Positions 16,492-25,871 of a DNA stretch of 64,000 nucleotides are shown one piece after another. Position 1 is the stretch's first letter. Each line of letters begins with the position of its first letter. This DNA is from CAYFWF01 sp964346815 (lineage in GTDB: Bacteria > Acidobacteriota > Aminicenantia > Aminicenantales > Aminicenantaceae), in contig CAYFWF010000017.1 of NCBI GenBank assembly GCA_964346815.1, forward strand, positions 1-64,000. The letters are read 5' to 3'. The notes below the pieces were generated by a model, which worked only from the letters and a program-made list of their open reading frames with translations, was not told the DNA's origin and ran no database searches. A program made the position numbers and the translations under genes.

Positions 16492-18852
16492 CTACTCCTC
16501 CCCATACTGTTTCCGAATCTTCAGGCGGTTGTTGATGTACTTTCTCAAAAACTTTACCGCGATATCTGAACGCCGGAACGTGGGAACTCCTGCCTGTTCC
16601 AGACAATCCACCATGGGCTTGAAGATATCCCCGGCATCAATATTGACCACAAAGGGTTTATCGGTTTTATGAAAAATGTCGATCAGCCTCATAGCGATGC
16701 TTCGGGGATGGTACACATTCTCTTCGTGAAACCGACTGGGCACAAGGGTCTGCATCGAAGGCGACATAGGAACGGGAGAGACAATAGCACAGTCGACGTT
16801 CGCATCCTCGAGCATGGCTGAAACACATTCAGCGAACACGGCGTCATCTGCAACAGGAGTCGTATCGAGAGGATTGCGGACATCCTGGAGACGGTGAATC
16901 CCGAGTTTTTCCATCAAATGAGATATCTTCTTTACCGTTCTCGATGCCAGTGTCGCCAGCACGAACTCCTGATCATTCTTCAAGTTATCGGCCATGGTGA
17001 CACACTCGAAACCCGCATTGCTGATCAGGCCAATGCGGTTGCCGCGAATCTGTTTATCCGCCAAAAAGGAGAGATTCTTAACATAGTTCTCAAAGTCGAA
17101 AATGCTGTCCGCTACGATAACACCGGCCTCCTCACAGATAGCCTTTGCAACTCTGTAATCTCCTGCTACAGAGGCTGTATGACCAGCTGTGGCCTGTCTC
17201 CCCTCTGGAGTCCTCCCGGCCTTGTAGAGCACGATCATCTTCCCTTCCTGCTTGACAATCTTGCAGGCAGCTTCTGCAAAAGCCAGGCCATCGGCGGGCA
17301 GGAATCCTTCCACATACACGCCAAAAACCTTGGCTTCATGGTCGTCTTTGAAATAATTTAAATAGTCAGATACGCTGAGATCGATCTGGTTTCCGATGGA
17401 AATGGCATAAAGGGGCTCGATGTTGGGAAGTTTGCTCATGCGTGAGATCATGAAAGCTCCGCTTTGACTGATGTAGACAAGATTGGATCTTCTCCCGGTG
17501 ATCCGAGGAAGTTTGTAATCCGGAACAAAAGTGGTGTCGTATTTCCCCGGTTTTGAGAAAATTCCCAGACAGTTTCCCCCGTTCACAACTGGAGTGAGTC
17601 TTTCTTTCAGGATGCTCTCTTTGAGGAGCACTTTGATATCCTCCTCTAAAGACTGGGTCCCTTTCTTCTCTCCCAGACCTCCAGCAATGATGATTGCTGA
17701 CCGCGCCTTTTCGTTTTCTATGAGATCTCTCATCACCTCATAATTCTGTTCGGCAGCCACGGTTATCACAAAAAGATCCACAGTCTTTGGCAGATCCCGT
17801 ATTTGAGGGACACAACGGCATCCCTCGATTTCATCCATTCCAGGCTTCACCACAAATATATTCCAACTGGGGAATCCCTGCTGGAGAATATTGTTCAAAA
17901 TGATGTGTCCCACATTCATTTTCTCGGATACGCCGATGATGCCTATGGTACGAGGCTTCAAGAGATAATCTATGTCCCTGAAGCGGCGTCTTCGTGGTTC
18001 CTGATGAGCTCTCGAAAATCTGCACAGGCCGTCCAGTGCTATCAATTTTTTATTCTGCACGACAAAAGGATTGACTTCGGCTTCTTCGATGACATAGGGA
18101 TGATCGAACCGGTAAGGAGAAAAGTATGCTCCCAATTGAAGAAAGCGAAAATAGGTATCGACCAACTCTTCTTGGGTAACCAAAGCCTCTTTTCCTCTGA
18201 CTTTTCCAACCAGCTTATCATAGATAGCCAGTGGCTCGAGGATGCGTGAAATGTCTTTCTTGAACAGAATATGGGGCGAGCCTATGGATACAGCTTTCCC
18301 TTCCCTGATTCTCTCGCTCAGATATTCAATTTCTACTCCTCCCACTCCTATTGTGGCAATCGGACCGAACTCTCTGGAGTTGCGAAGCCCCATCAGGAGC
18401 TCTGTGCCGAATCCCGTTTTATCGTATTCGACCATTTCACAGATGAGAAATCCCCTGATTTCTTGTTCGATGCTCTTGAGTGTCCACATTTTTTGGGATT
18501 CGGCGTTGGGAAATTTTCTCACCCACTCTTTAAATCTCCTGGGAATGGTCTGTAGCATGTTCTGACAGGCCGTGTTGACTTTGACTGCATTGCGCTCTAC
18601 GAATTGGATCCCCCCCACATCGGTTTTGTGCACGATATAGGGATTAAGGGCCTTTACGACAAGTGCATACTTCCGGAAATCCTTTAAATCTTCTTCTGTG
18701 ACCTCTTGTTCCTTTTTAACAAAGAGACATTTAGGGATTTTGATTCCGACCTCTTTGAGTATATGATAGACTTCATGCTCGAGAAGAAAATTCCGCTCTT
18801 CTTTTTCTGCCTGTTGGAAAATGTGATTGATTTTTTCAAAATTTATTTTCAT
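16492..18852 (-). CDS. ADP-forming acyl-CoA synthetase, fused beta-alpha order
   Basis: A 786-residue NDP-forming acyl-CoA synthetase that converts acyl-CoA, ADP and phosphate into acid, CoA and ATP. The ATP-grasp (beta) part comes first, residues about 1-235 (LVVKALNPYIVHKTDVGGIQ). The CoA-binding (alpha) part follows from about 295 (TIGIIGVSEKMNVGHIIL) through the succinyl-CoA-synthetase-like domain (LVYISQSGAFMISRM) to the phosphohistidine site TAGHTASVAGDY near 560. Full length. It sits 16 bases behind iorB, so it most likely harvests ATP from aryl-acetyl-CoA made by the indolepyruvate oxidoreductase, as in the known IOR/ACS pairing of peptide-fermenting archaea. The order is opposite to the synthetase at 48155-50236. 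Confidence 0.9.
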   Translation of the reverse strand: MKINFEKINHIFQQAEKEERNFLLEHEVYHILKEVGIKIPKCLFVKKEQEVTEEDLKDFRKYALVVKALNPYIVHKTDVGGIQFVERNAVKVNTACQNMLQTIPRRFKEWVRKFPNAESQKMWTLKSIEQEIRGFLICEMVEYDKTGFGTELLMGLRNSREFGPIATIGVGGVEIEYLSERIREGKAVSIGSPHILFKKDISRILEPLAIYDKLVGKVRGKEALVTQEELVDTYFRFLQLGAYFSPYRFDHPYVIEEAEVNPFVVQNKKLIALDGLCRFSRAHQEPRRRRFRDIDYLLKPRTIGIIGVSEKMNVGHIILNNILQQGFPSWNIFVVKPGMDEIEGCRCVPQIRDLPKTVDLFVITVAAEQNYEVMRDLIENEKARSAIIIAGGLGEKKGTQSLEEDIKVLLKESILKERLTPVVNGGNCLGIFSKPGKYDTTFVPDYKLPRITGRRSNLVYISQSGAFMISRMSKLPNIEPLYAISIGNQIDLSVSDYLNYFKDDHEAKVFGVYVEGFLPADGLAFAEAACKIVKQEGKMIVLYKAGRTPEGRQATAGHTASVAGDYRVAKAICEEAGVIVADSIFDFENYVKNLSFLADKQIRGNRIGLISNAGFECVTMADNLKNDQEFVLATLASRTVKKISHLMEKLGIHRLQDVRNPLDTTPVADDAVFAECVSAMLEDANVDCAIVSPVPMSPSMQTLVPSRFHEENVYHPRSIAMRLIDIFHKTDKPFVVNIDAGDIFKPMVDCLEQAGVPTFRRSDIAVKFLRKYINNRLKIRKQYGEE

Positions 18853-18868
18853 GGTTATTTCCTAAAAT

Positions 18869-19501
18869 CTATATCTTACTCTTACCCATTTCTCTTCCCT
18901 TAAGGGAATACATTCCCTCCGTCTGTTCCTGAAGAGCGGCTCTACGGCCAAGATCAAAAGCCTTCTGGTTCATTTCAACGGTCTTTTCTCCCCGGGGCTC
19001 GAAAAGAACACGGACATACTTCTTCAAATTTCTCTCACTCAGAATCAAGTGAGGAGAAGCGGTCCCCAACATGACCATATTCTGGGCTCTGGGAGATCCT
19101 GCTTGCTTGGCTAGGTCTTCAGAATCCACAATCATTTTTTTCTCAACGGCTTCGATTTCTGCCAAAATCTTCTCGATATCAGGATAATCGGGAATATTGA
19201 CAAAGGGCGTCCGGCTGGTCACGACAATTCCGCCCGGAGAAAGATAGTCCAGATAGCGAAGGGACTCAAGAGGCTCGACACTCAAAATCATATCCGCGCC
19301 TCCTCTCGGAATCAGGTCGCTGTAGATTGGATCGCTCGACAACCGTAGATGTGATTGGACCGCGCCTCCTCTCTGGGCCATTCCGTGCACTTCAGCCTGC
19401 TTAAAATTCAAACCCTCCTCCAACGCTGCATTATCGATAACGAATGCGATGGAGAGGATTCCTTGTCCTCCTACTCCAGCCAGGATGATGTCCTGTCTCA
19501 T
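18869..19501 (-). CDS. iorB: Indolepyruvate ferredoxin oxidoreductase, beta (gamma-domain) subunit
   Basis: A 210-residue subunit of the 2-oxoacid:acceptor oxidoreductase family, with the family hallmark DIILAGVGGQGILSIAFVID at the N-terminus and the EVHGMAQRGGAVQSHLR block near 45. With IorA it decarboxylates aryl-pyruvates to aryl-acetyl-CoA. An in-frame ATG exists 42 bases earlier, but the start at 19501 is preferred because it overlaps the iorA stop as ATGA, and because homologues begin one to three residues before the beta-strand leading to GxGGQG. The operon continues to the ADP-forming synthetase after 16 bases. Confidence 0.9.
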   Translation of the reverse strand: MRQDIILAGVGGQGILSIAFVIDNAALEEGLNFKQAEVHGMAQRGGAVQSHLRLSSDPIYSDLIPRGGADMILSVEPLESLRYLDYLSPGGIVVTSRTPFVNIPDYPDIEKILAEIEAVEKKMIVDSEDLAKQAGSPRAQNMVMLGTASPHLILSERNLKKYVRVLFEPRGEKTVEMNQKAFDLGRRAALQEQTEGMYSLKGREMGKSKI

Positions 19502-21102
19502 TCGGCTTTTCTCCTCTTTTTTCTCCGGGCTTGTTGGACACATTCTCTGGCGGCAATGACCACAGAAAGACCTTGGTAATCGAATTCTTCTTTCATGACC
19601 AGCGCGTTTGCCGCATGGTTTTTTGGCAGAGGGACAATGGCCCTGATATGTTCTTTTTCAACGCCCAGCCCTTCGATCATTCGCTCCAGTTTCGCTCCCG
19701 ATGCAAAGGTCGGTTGTCCTCCGGTCATTGCAACTGTGGCATTGTCAAGGATGAGCACGGTCATGTTTGTATTCACAGCGGCTGCATCCAGAAGTGGAGT
19801 GAGCCCTGAATGAGCAAAGGTCGAATCTCCGATCACTGCAACCGAAGGATAAACGCCAGCTTCGGCTCCTCCTTTAGCCATGCTGACACTCGCCCCCATA
19901 CAGACGCAGCTCTGGATGGCATTGTAAGGAGGCAGAGCCCCTAGCGTGTAGCACCCGATGTCGCTGAACACATTGGCTCGAGAATAAGACTCCAAAGCCT
20001 CGTTCAAGGCTCTGTAAGTGTCGGCATGGGAACATCCCTGGCAGAGCTGGGGCGGTCGTGCTGCGAGCGGAAAAGCATCGATTGTTCTCTTCGGCAGCGG
20101 TTCCAAATCCAATGCCTGCCGGACGATCTCTGGAGAAAGTTCTCCCGTAGAGGGAAGACTGTCGTTCAATTTCCCTCTGATTTCTTTGCCAGAGATGCCG
20201 AAAAGACCTTTTATGTTTTTCTCGATGAAGGGATAGCCTTCCTCTACCACAAGGATTGTATCGACATGCTCCACCATCTTTTTTATGAGATCTTCGGGCA
20301 GAGGATAAGTGGTGATCTTCAGGATGGAAGGAGCCAGGGCTTCATCCGTGTAGTTTTCGAGAACATAATTGTAAGCGATCCCTGATGCTATAACGCCAAG
20401 TGCTGTGTTTTCCTCGTTGATCTTGAGGGAATTGAATTTCGTCTCGCTGGATGCCTTGATCAAATCCCTCTGTTTATCGACCAGAATTTTGAACTGCCTC
20501 CTGGCATTCACAGGAAGAAGGGTCCAATCCGTTCCCTCTCCATATTTCAAAGAATTTTGTTTCTGAGGCGGCCGGGGCTGGACACGGGAGCGGCTGTGCG
20601 AGAGGCGGGTGACCATCCTGATTAGGACAGGAATTCCAAAACGCTCAGAAAGCCCGAAGGCGTTGCGAGTCATGTCGTAAGCCTCCTGATGGCTGGATGG
20701 TTCAAAGCAGAAGATTTGGGCGAACTGGGCAAAGTACCGGCTGTCCTGCTCGTTCTGCGAGCTGTGCATGCCAGGGTCATCGGCTACCACCACCACCAAT
20801 CCTCCGTTCGCCCCTGTTATGGCCGAATTCATGAAGGGATCAGCAGCAACATTGAGCCCCACATGTTTCATAGAGACGAGGGCTCGTTTTCCTGCAAAAG
20901 AGACACCCAAAGCTTCCTCATAGGCCACTTTCTCGTTGACCGACCAGGAAGCCGTAAACTTCTTGCCGCCATTGGAGGCTCTTATCAAATATTCCATGAT
21001 TTCCGAAGCTGGTGTTCCAGGATAGGAATAACCTCCAGTGAGACCGGCATGGACCGCACCCAGAGCCACAGCTTCGTCGCCTAATAAGACTTCTTGTTTC
21101 AT
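19498..21102 (-). CDS. iorA: Indolepyruvate ferredoxin oxidoreductase, alpha subunit lacking the C-terminal ferredoxin domain
   Basis: A 534-residue thiamine-diphosphate enzyme subunit. The pyrimidine-binding domain is N-terminal (GAVHAGLTGGYSYPGTPASE), and the TPP-binding domain is C-terminal with LCQGCSHADTYRAL near 352 and IGDSTFAHSGLTPLLDAA near 415. It should oxidise aromatic 2-oxoacids to acyl-CoA. Usual IorA proteins are 600 residues or longer and end with two CxxCxxCxxxCP ferredoxin motifs. Here the chain stops after VVIAARECVQQARRKKRRKAE-type basic residues, exactly where the ferredoxin domain should begin, and no such domain is encoded nearby. An external electron carrier must therefore replace it. 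Promoter at 21172-21200. Confidence 0.9.
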   Translation of the reverse strand: MKQEVLLGDEAVALGAVHAGLTGGYSYPGTPASEIMEYLIRASNGGKKFTASWSVNEKVAYEEALGVSFAGKRALVSMKHVGLNVAADPFMNSAITGANGGLVVVVADDPGMHSSQNEQDSRYFAQFAQIFCFEPSSHQEAYDMTRNAFGLSERFGIPVLIRMVTRLSHSRSRVQPRPPQKQNSLKYGEGTDWTLLPVNARRQFKILVDKQRDLIKASSETKFNSLKINEENTALGVIASGIAYNYVLENYTDEALAPSILKITTYPLPEDLIKKMVEHVDTILVVEEGYPFIEKNIKGLFGISGKEIRGKLNDSLPSTGELSPEIVRQALDLEPLPKRTIDAFPLAARPPQLCQGCSHADTYRALNEALESYSRANVFSDIGCYTLGALPPYNAIQSCVCMGASVSMAKGGAEAGVYPSVAVIGDSTFAHSGLTPLLDAAAVNTNMTVLILDNATVAMTGGQPTFASGAKLERMIEGLGVEKEHIRAIVPLPKNHAANALVMKEEFDYQGLSVVIAARECVQQARRKKRRKAE

Positions 21103-21171
21103 TCCTTGTTCCTAGATGAGGAATTTAATGTCAGAAAAAAGGCTAATAATCTTCTAATTCGATTAAAATAC

Positions 21172-21200
21172 AAGATACAAAGTCCCACGCCCTGTGTCAA
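21172..21200 (-). promoter_or_regulatory. Sigma-70 promoter of the ior operon
   Basis: On the minus strand a perfect TTGACA (21200-21195), 17-base spacer, and TATCTT (21177-21172). Transcription would begin near 21165, about 63 bases before the iorA start. Confidence 0.6.
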
Positions 21201-21371
21201 GACAGGTGGTGGAATGGCCTGGTTTAAAAGGACACGGTTTGAAAGGAATGGCGTTGAAAATCTTCACTTGAGCAAAACCATTCCCGAAAGTTGATAGAGA
21301 GAGCCTTTTGATGTCACGGAAATAAGGATGCCTATGCGTGAAAGAAAAAATAGAACCGCTCCCATTTTTTC

Positions 21372-21380
21372 TGCTATAAT
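21372..21380 (+). promoter_or_regulatory. Extended -10 promoter upstream of the ketopantoate-reductase-like gene
   Basis: TGCTATAAT, a perfect extended -10 element; the -35 region is poor, as expected for this class. Start of transcription near 21387, about 30 bases before the ATG at 21417. Confidence 0.5.
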
Positions 21381-21416
21381 ACCTGCACAAAATGAAGTCT
21401 GGTCAGGGAAGAGGAA

Positions 21417-22355
21417 ATGAGAAACCATAATATCGCTATAATCGGAGCCGGCCCGGTGGGGAGTATCATGGCCGCTCATCTTGCTAGAAAAGGCAGGAAC
21501 ATATTTCTGGTCGATATCAAAGAAGAGCTGATATCAGCCATCGAAAAAAACGGCCTCAACATCCTGTGGAAAGATGAAAAATTCAACGTCCAGATGAAGG
21601 GCACCGGCCTTTTCACGGCAAGCCTCAGCCGTTTTCACCCTGATTTGATATTTATCGCTGTCAAGGCTAACTACAACGATCCCCTTTTGGAAGAGATAAA
21701 AATGATCTACAAACCGGAACAAAAAATCGTTGTGGTTCAGAATGGTATCGATAATGAAGACAAAGTGGCTGACAAATTCGGGGCGTCGGCCGTGATGAGA
21801 TTTGTCATTAATTATGCCGGGATGATCCTGGAACCTGGTGTCGTCAGGATGAGCTTTTTCCATCCTCCCAATTACATCGGAATCCTGACGCCTGAGAACG
21901 AATCTTTAGCCAATGAAATCGCTGCCCTTATCACAGAAGCTGGGCTGGAAACCCAGTATGTCCCAGATATTAAAAAATATGAATGGAAAAAAACCATCCT
22001 CAATGCAGCCCTGATGCCGGTGTGCGCCACAACAGGCCTCACAATGAAGGAAGCCATGACCACAGGAGAAACCCGCTATCTCTGTGAGCAAATTCTGAAT
22101 GAGTCTATCGAGGTCGCCAAAAAAGTCGGATACGAATACGGGGAAGATTTCTTCGAAAACAGCCTGACCTATCTCTCAGGAGCCGGTCATCACAAGCCTT
22201 CCACTTCCCTCGATCTGGAGGCAGGAAATCCGATCGAATACATCTTCCAACCCATCATCGACTATGGAAAGAAAGTCGGTTCACCCACCCCCTATCTCGA
22301 GTCTCTGACTAAGGTCATGCAGACCTTGGAAACCCAAATAAGAAAAAAATCCTAG
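21417..22355 (+). CDS. Ketopantoate reductase family (ApbA/PanE-like) dehydrogenase
   Basis: A 312-residue NADPH-dependent 2-ketoacid reductase relative. The Rossmann motif IAIIGAGPVGSIMAAHLAR is at residues 6-24, followed by ILWKDEKFNVQ and the FIAVKANYNDPLLEEI segment typical of ApbA N-domains. The C-terminal domain carries the conserved catalytic Lys region YEWKKTILNAALMP near 188 and the SL D LEAGNPIEYI-like block near 270. Classic PanE makes pantoate for CoA, but many members act on other 2-ketoacids; no pan genes are nearby. Ribosome site AGAGGAA. It shares a two-gene unit with a thioesterase 14 bases downstream, so it could act on CoA-related or branched acids. Confidence 0.85.
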   Translation: MRNHNIAIIGAGPVGSIMAAHLARKGRNIFLVDIKEELISAIEKNGLNILWKDEKFNVQMKGTGLFTASLSRFHPDLIFIAVKANYNDPLLEEIKMIYKPEQKIVVVQNGIDNEDKVADKFGASAVMRFVINYAGMILEPGVVRMSFFHPPNYIGILTPENESLANEIAALITEAGLETQYVPDIKKYEWKKTILNAALMPVCATTGLTMKEAMTTGETRYLCEQILNESIEVAKKVGYEYGEDFFENSLTYLSGAGHHKPSTSLDLEAGNPIEYIFQPIIDYGKKVGSPTPYLESLTKVMQTLETQIRKKS

Positions 22356-22369
22356 AAGACGAGGTCACT

Positions 22370-22828
22370 ATGAAAGCCATCCCAAACTATCCCTATTGTT
22401 TCGTGTGCGGAGACAAAAACAAAAGAGGGCTGAATATCAGGTTCTATGCCTCTGGAGGAAAGGCTAAAGCCGAGTATACCCCTACAAAAGAGTTCGAAGG
22501 ATACAAAGATATTTTGCATGGTGGAATCATCTCGACCCTCCTGGATGAAGTGATGATCCAGGCCATCATTGTCCAGGGAACGCTGACTTTCACTACCCAG
22601 ATAGACATAAGATTCAAAAAGCCTGCAAGAATCGGCGAGAGGCTCCTGCTGGAGGGTCAAATCACTGGGGACAGAGGCAAAATCATCACGACCAAAGGTA
22701 AAGCTGTAAAAGAAGACGGAACCCTCGTGGCTGAGTCTACAGGTAAATTTTTCAAAGCTAAAGGGGACATAAAAAGGCTGTTGGAGCAGCAAAAAAGGAA
22801 TCCCTTAAGCCCTCGTTCTGGGGAGTGA
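22370..22828 (+). CDS. PaaI-type hotdog-fold acyl-CoA thioesterase
   Basis: A 152-residue hotdog-fold protein. It opens with YPYCFVCGDKNKRGLNI, the small Cys-containing lead typical of one PaaI-like subgroup. The core helix segment GYKDILHGGIISTLLDEVM near 45-62 carries the HGG(I/A) and Asp/Glu residues used for thioester hydrolysis. TTQIDIRFKKPARIGERL and VAESTGKFFKAK complete the fold. It probably hydrolyses acyl- or aryl-CoA thioesters in the cytoplasm. GAGGT lies five bases before the ATG. The 3' end is seven bases from the stop of the convergent exported protein gene. Confidence 0.87.
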   Translation: MKAIPNYPYCFVCGDKNKRGLNIRFYASGGKAKAEYTPTKEFEGYKDILHGGIISTLLDEVMIQAIIVQGTLTFTTQIDIRFKKPARIGERLLLEGQITGDRGKIITTKGKAVKEDGTLVAESTGKFFKAKGDIKRLLEQQKRNPLSPRSGE

Positions 22829-22835
22829 AACGATG

Positions 22836-24722
22836 TCATTTCTGCTGCATCAATTTGTAGCTTTTATAATGGTGGATGGCAAATCCATAAAAACTCGGAA
22901 AGCGGCTGAATTCTGACTCGGTTTTTTCCATTACCTCGGCCAGGTCCACGAGCTTTTTATTCCTGAAAGTCAGCTTTTCTGAAGGAACGAATGTCGTTCT
23001 CCTCGCAAAGAGAAAAATCCCTTTCTTTGAATCCATATCTATGATTTCCGGAATCCACTGCAGAAGAATTTTTGTTCCTTCTGTTTTTTTCAAAAGAATC
23101 GCCGAGCTTCCTTCTCCCCGCTCGAATTCCATAATAGTTTCATCCGGCACATCCGTGGTCTCCAGGCCCACGAAAACCTTCTTTCCTTTCTCGGAAGCAT
23201 ACCGGAGTTCACCGAGGGCATGGGCTATGACACCATCCGCACCATAAGCTTCGGTTCGATAATCCATAATTCCGATGTTATCCACGATGTCTATAACATG
23301 TTCGATCAGAGGGCGTCCTTCCAGCTCAGTGATTGGCTCAAAAAACTCATTCTTCTGGTCGAACCAGAAAGGGGTATCCACGCCGAACTCCAGACCTCCA
23401 GACTCAGATATGCTTTGTGAGATCCTCAGGATATCCCAATACTGTTTGAGAATGGATTCTTTCTGAATTCCTGCAAAATTCGGCAGTAAATAGGGTTCGT
23501 TATCGTAACGTATTCCGTCAAACCGCTCACCAGGCTTTGCCGATTTATTGAATTGTGTAATGGACTGGATAGTGGCGATGACATGGTCATGCCACTCACG
23601 AAGTGCAAACCGTGGATCTCCATCCAGTGCGTGAATTCTGATCTCTGCACCATGAAGCTTGGACAACAAAGATTTCATCTTTGACTCATCCCAGATTATC
23701 TCGCTTGTCCCCTCCCTTTCTTTTCTCTCATAGGGCAACTGCAAGAATATTTCTGTGATGCCTTTTCTTCGACAGAAGTCTAATAGCTTATCCTGGCCTT
23801 GTTCATCCCCCAGCAATTCTTTGGTTTCCCACAACCACATGGCCCGGTTGGGAGAGGGCTCAAAAATCTTTTTCTGTGTTGAACTCGGAATCCGGACGTC
23901 TTTCCTCGTGGTGAAGGCGATATCCCCGATAAGGACCCCTCCTCTTCCCGAGCGGGCCAATAAGACCAGGCTTGCCAACTCTTGCCCGTTTATGTTCTCC
24001 GGGAGTTCCGCCAGAGGAACCCAGACGCGCTGCCAGTCTTTTTTGATCTCTCCCGAGGGAAGAAACCGCTCCACAGGACCAATTTCAACAGAATCCTCTC
24101 TCTTTTCCCAGGAATAATCAGCCATCTGGAGCATCAGTTTCTCATTCCCCCCATGACCCCTGATAGTAAACGTAAGATATCGAAATGGAGCGGCATTCAG
24201 AAATATTCTGTTCACTGGATGCGCTTTGAAATCGAAGAAATGGATCCAAAAGCCGGCAAAACCCGGTGGTTCCTGACGGTAGGAGAATTTCAGGGATCGA
24301 GTTCCTTCCGGAGATGTCTCGATGGTGATGCGTGACTCAGAAGGAGACTTGAATAAAGCACTGAAATATCCACCCAATCGATTGACATTGCCCTGTTGGA
24401 AATCATCGACAAGAAAAACATCGTCTCGAAAGGGAGGAATCTGACTTTTTGGCTTTGAGGGCTCTTTGATGTGCGGTCTTTCCTTGCGGATATCATAGAC
24501 TTTGAGCTCATCGCCGCTTTCTTTGTGCAGTATGCCGAGCGAGACATAACCGATTTTGGAAGGATCTTTAACTCGCCAATGAGCCAGATCGACCTCACAG
24601 GTTACAGATATCTGATTATGATTAATGAGACCGTCGGTATGTCTAATAAGGTAAGGAAAACTGATCACCAAGAGGGTACAAATTGCACAGGTTGTCTTTT
24701 TTTTCAACCTATTCCAACACAT
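22836..24722 (-). CDS. Exported protein with jelly-roll (CBM11/CIA30-like) and TIM-barrel-like regions, function unknown
   Basis: A 628-residue protein I do not recognise as a named family. A hydrophobic N-terminal segment (CAICTLLVISFPYLI) suggests export or anchoring. Residues about 100-290 look like a carbohydrate-binding jelly roll (VFLVDDFQQGNVNRLGGYF, then GTRSLKFSYRQEP and GVLIGDIAF). The rest resembles a glycosidase-like barrel: FCRRKGITEIFLQLPYE, IRIHALDGDPRFAL, FDGIRYDNEPYLL and IGIMDYRTEAYGADG supply strand ends rich in Asp and Glu. Asp/Glu in RYDNEPY and in VFVGLETTDVP could be catalytic. No ribosome site is evident; a stop lies directly upstream of the ATG, fixing the earliest possible start. 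Confidence 0.6.
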   Translation of the reverse strand: MCWNRLKKKTTCAICTLLVISFPYLIRHTDGLINHNQISVTCEVDLAHWRVKDPSKIGYVSLGILHKESGDELKVYDIRKERPHIKEPSKPKSQIPPFRDDVFLVDDFQQGNVNRLGGYFSALFKSPSESRITIETSPEGTRSLKFSYRQEPPGFAGFWIHFFDFKAHPVNRIFLNAAPFRYLTFTIRGHGGNEKLMLQMADYSWEKREDSVEIGPVERFLPSGEIKKDWQRVWVPLAELPENINGQELASLVLLARSGRGGVLIGDIAFTTRKDVRIPSSTQKKIFEPSPNRAMWLWETKELLGDEQGQDKLLDFCRRKGITEIFLQLPYERKEREGTSEIIWDESKMKSLLSKLHGAEIRIHALDGDPRFALREWHDHVIATIQSITQFNKSAKPGERFDGIRYDNEPYLLPNFAGIQKESILKQYWDILRISQSISESGGLEFGVDTPFWFDQKNEFFEPITELEGRPLIEHVIDIVDNIGIMDYRTEAYGADGVIAHALGELRYASEKGKKVFVGLETTDVPDETIMEFERGEGSSAILLKKTEGTKILLQWIPEIIDMDSKKGIFLFARRTTFVPSEKLTFRNKKLVDLAEVMEKTESEFSRFPSFYGFAIHHYKSYKLMQQK

Positions 24723-25006
24723 TTATCTCATGATTGATGTCAAACGTTTTCTTCAATTTAACACAGTAAAGGCTCAAAACGCTACCTATTAAAAAGATTC
24801 TCTCCCATTGTATGTGGACTAGCTCTATGAAAAAAAGACATCAGCTATATCCGCAGCGCCATTGAGGATCTAGCCTTCCCGAATCGTCCTATAAAAAAGA
24901 TCTTCGGTGTCTTAGCAATTTTTTCTTTTTCTTTTAAGGCGAAATCAGGTATCCTATTTTCGTTCAAAGAAGTCAGAGAATATCTAGAGACTGCTTCTTT
25001 TCTCAA

Positions 25007-25867
25007 ATGAGCCAAAATAACACATTCAAAATCATCGACTTCCACATCCATATCGGTCTTAAAGAACATTGGCACAGGTGGGTTCACGATTACCAAAAGT
25101 CCTCGAAATCAGAGTTTTATGAACGCTACGATGAATTGACCGATCCAGAGAAATTCGCCAAACACCTCAAAAAGCACAACATCGTAAAGGCTGTCATCCT
25201 CCCCGATATATGTCCGATCACCACAGGCATAGTGCCCAACGAGTACGTTTTCGAGTTTTGCCAAGGACAGGATGTCTATCTCCCCTTCTGCACCGTCAAT
25301 CCTTCCCTTGTTACCCACCCGGAACAGGAATTGAAGAAATACATCCAATCAGGTGCCAAAGGAGTAAAGCTCTATCCTCCTTATAACCATTTCTATCCGA
25401 ACGACAGCCGTCTTTACTCCCTTTATGAGCTGGCCCAGGCTTACAGAATTCCCGTTCTTCTTCATACAGGATCTTCTGTATTCAGAGGCTCCAAGTTGAA
25501 ATATGCGGACCCGATCCATCTGGATGACGTGGCATCAGATTTTCCTGATCTTGTCCTTGTGATGGCCCACAGCGGCAGAGGCCTCTGGTACGACAAGGCC
25601 TTCTTTCTTTCTCGGCTCCACCCCCGACTCTATATGGAGATATCAGGGCTGCCTCCTAAGAATCTTCTGAATTACTTCCCGGAAATGGAAAAAAACATCG
25701 ATAAATTCCTCTATGGATCAGATTGGCCGGCCATCCAGACCATTTCTTCCAATATTGAAGCTATTCAGAAACTCCCTCTGAGCGAGGATTCCAAAAAGAA
25801 AATTCTCTACGAAAACGCCGCACGAATTTTAGGCTTGGAAGAGACCGAATTTTTTATACGGGATTGA
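25007..25867 (+). CDS. Amidohydrolase family protein (amidohydrolase_2 / COG2159)
   Basis: A 286-residue TIM-barrel metal hydrolase of the aminocarboxymuconate-decarboxylase-like group. Metal and catalytic residues: HxH in IIDFHIHIGLKEHW (residues 12-18), His in VLLHTGSSVFRG, His in VLVMAHSGRGLW and Asp in FLYGSDWPAIQ. Such proteins hydrolyse or decarboxylate cyclic or aromatic acids; the exact substrate is not predictable. There is no clear ribosome site before the ATG. It begins a tight run with a TudS-like protein, an acyl-CoA ligase and a sirtuin (gaps 4, 9 and -14 bases), so these four are probably co-transcribed. Confidence 0.82.
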   Translation: MSQNNTFKIIDFHIHIGLKEHWHRWVHDYQKSSKSEFYERYDELTDPEKFAKHLKKHNIVKAVILPDICPITTGIVPNEYVFEFCQGQDVYLPFCTVNPSLVTHPEQELKKYIQSGAKGVKLYPPYNHFYPNDSRLYSLYELAQAYRIPVLLHTGSSVFRGSKLKYADPIHLDDVASDFPDLVLVMAHSGRGLWYDKAFFLSRLHPRLYMEISGLPPKNLLNYFPEMEKNIDKFLYGSDWPAIQTISSNIEAIQKLPLSEDSKKKILYENAARILGLEETEFFIRD

Positions 25868-25871
25868 TGTA

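Noticed and set aside
24834..25009. Open stretch before the amidohydrolase gene
   Set aside because: A stop precedes it, there is no ATG/GTG start or ribosome site, and the product matches nothing; likely chance.
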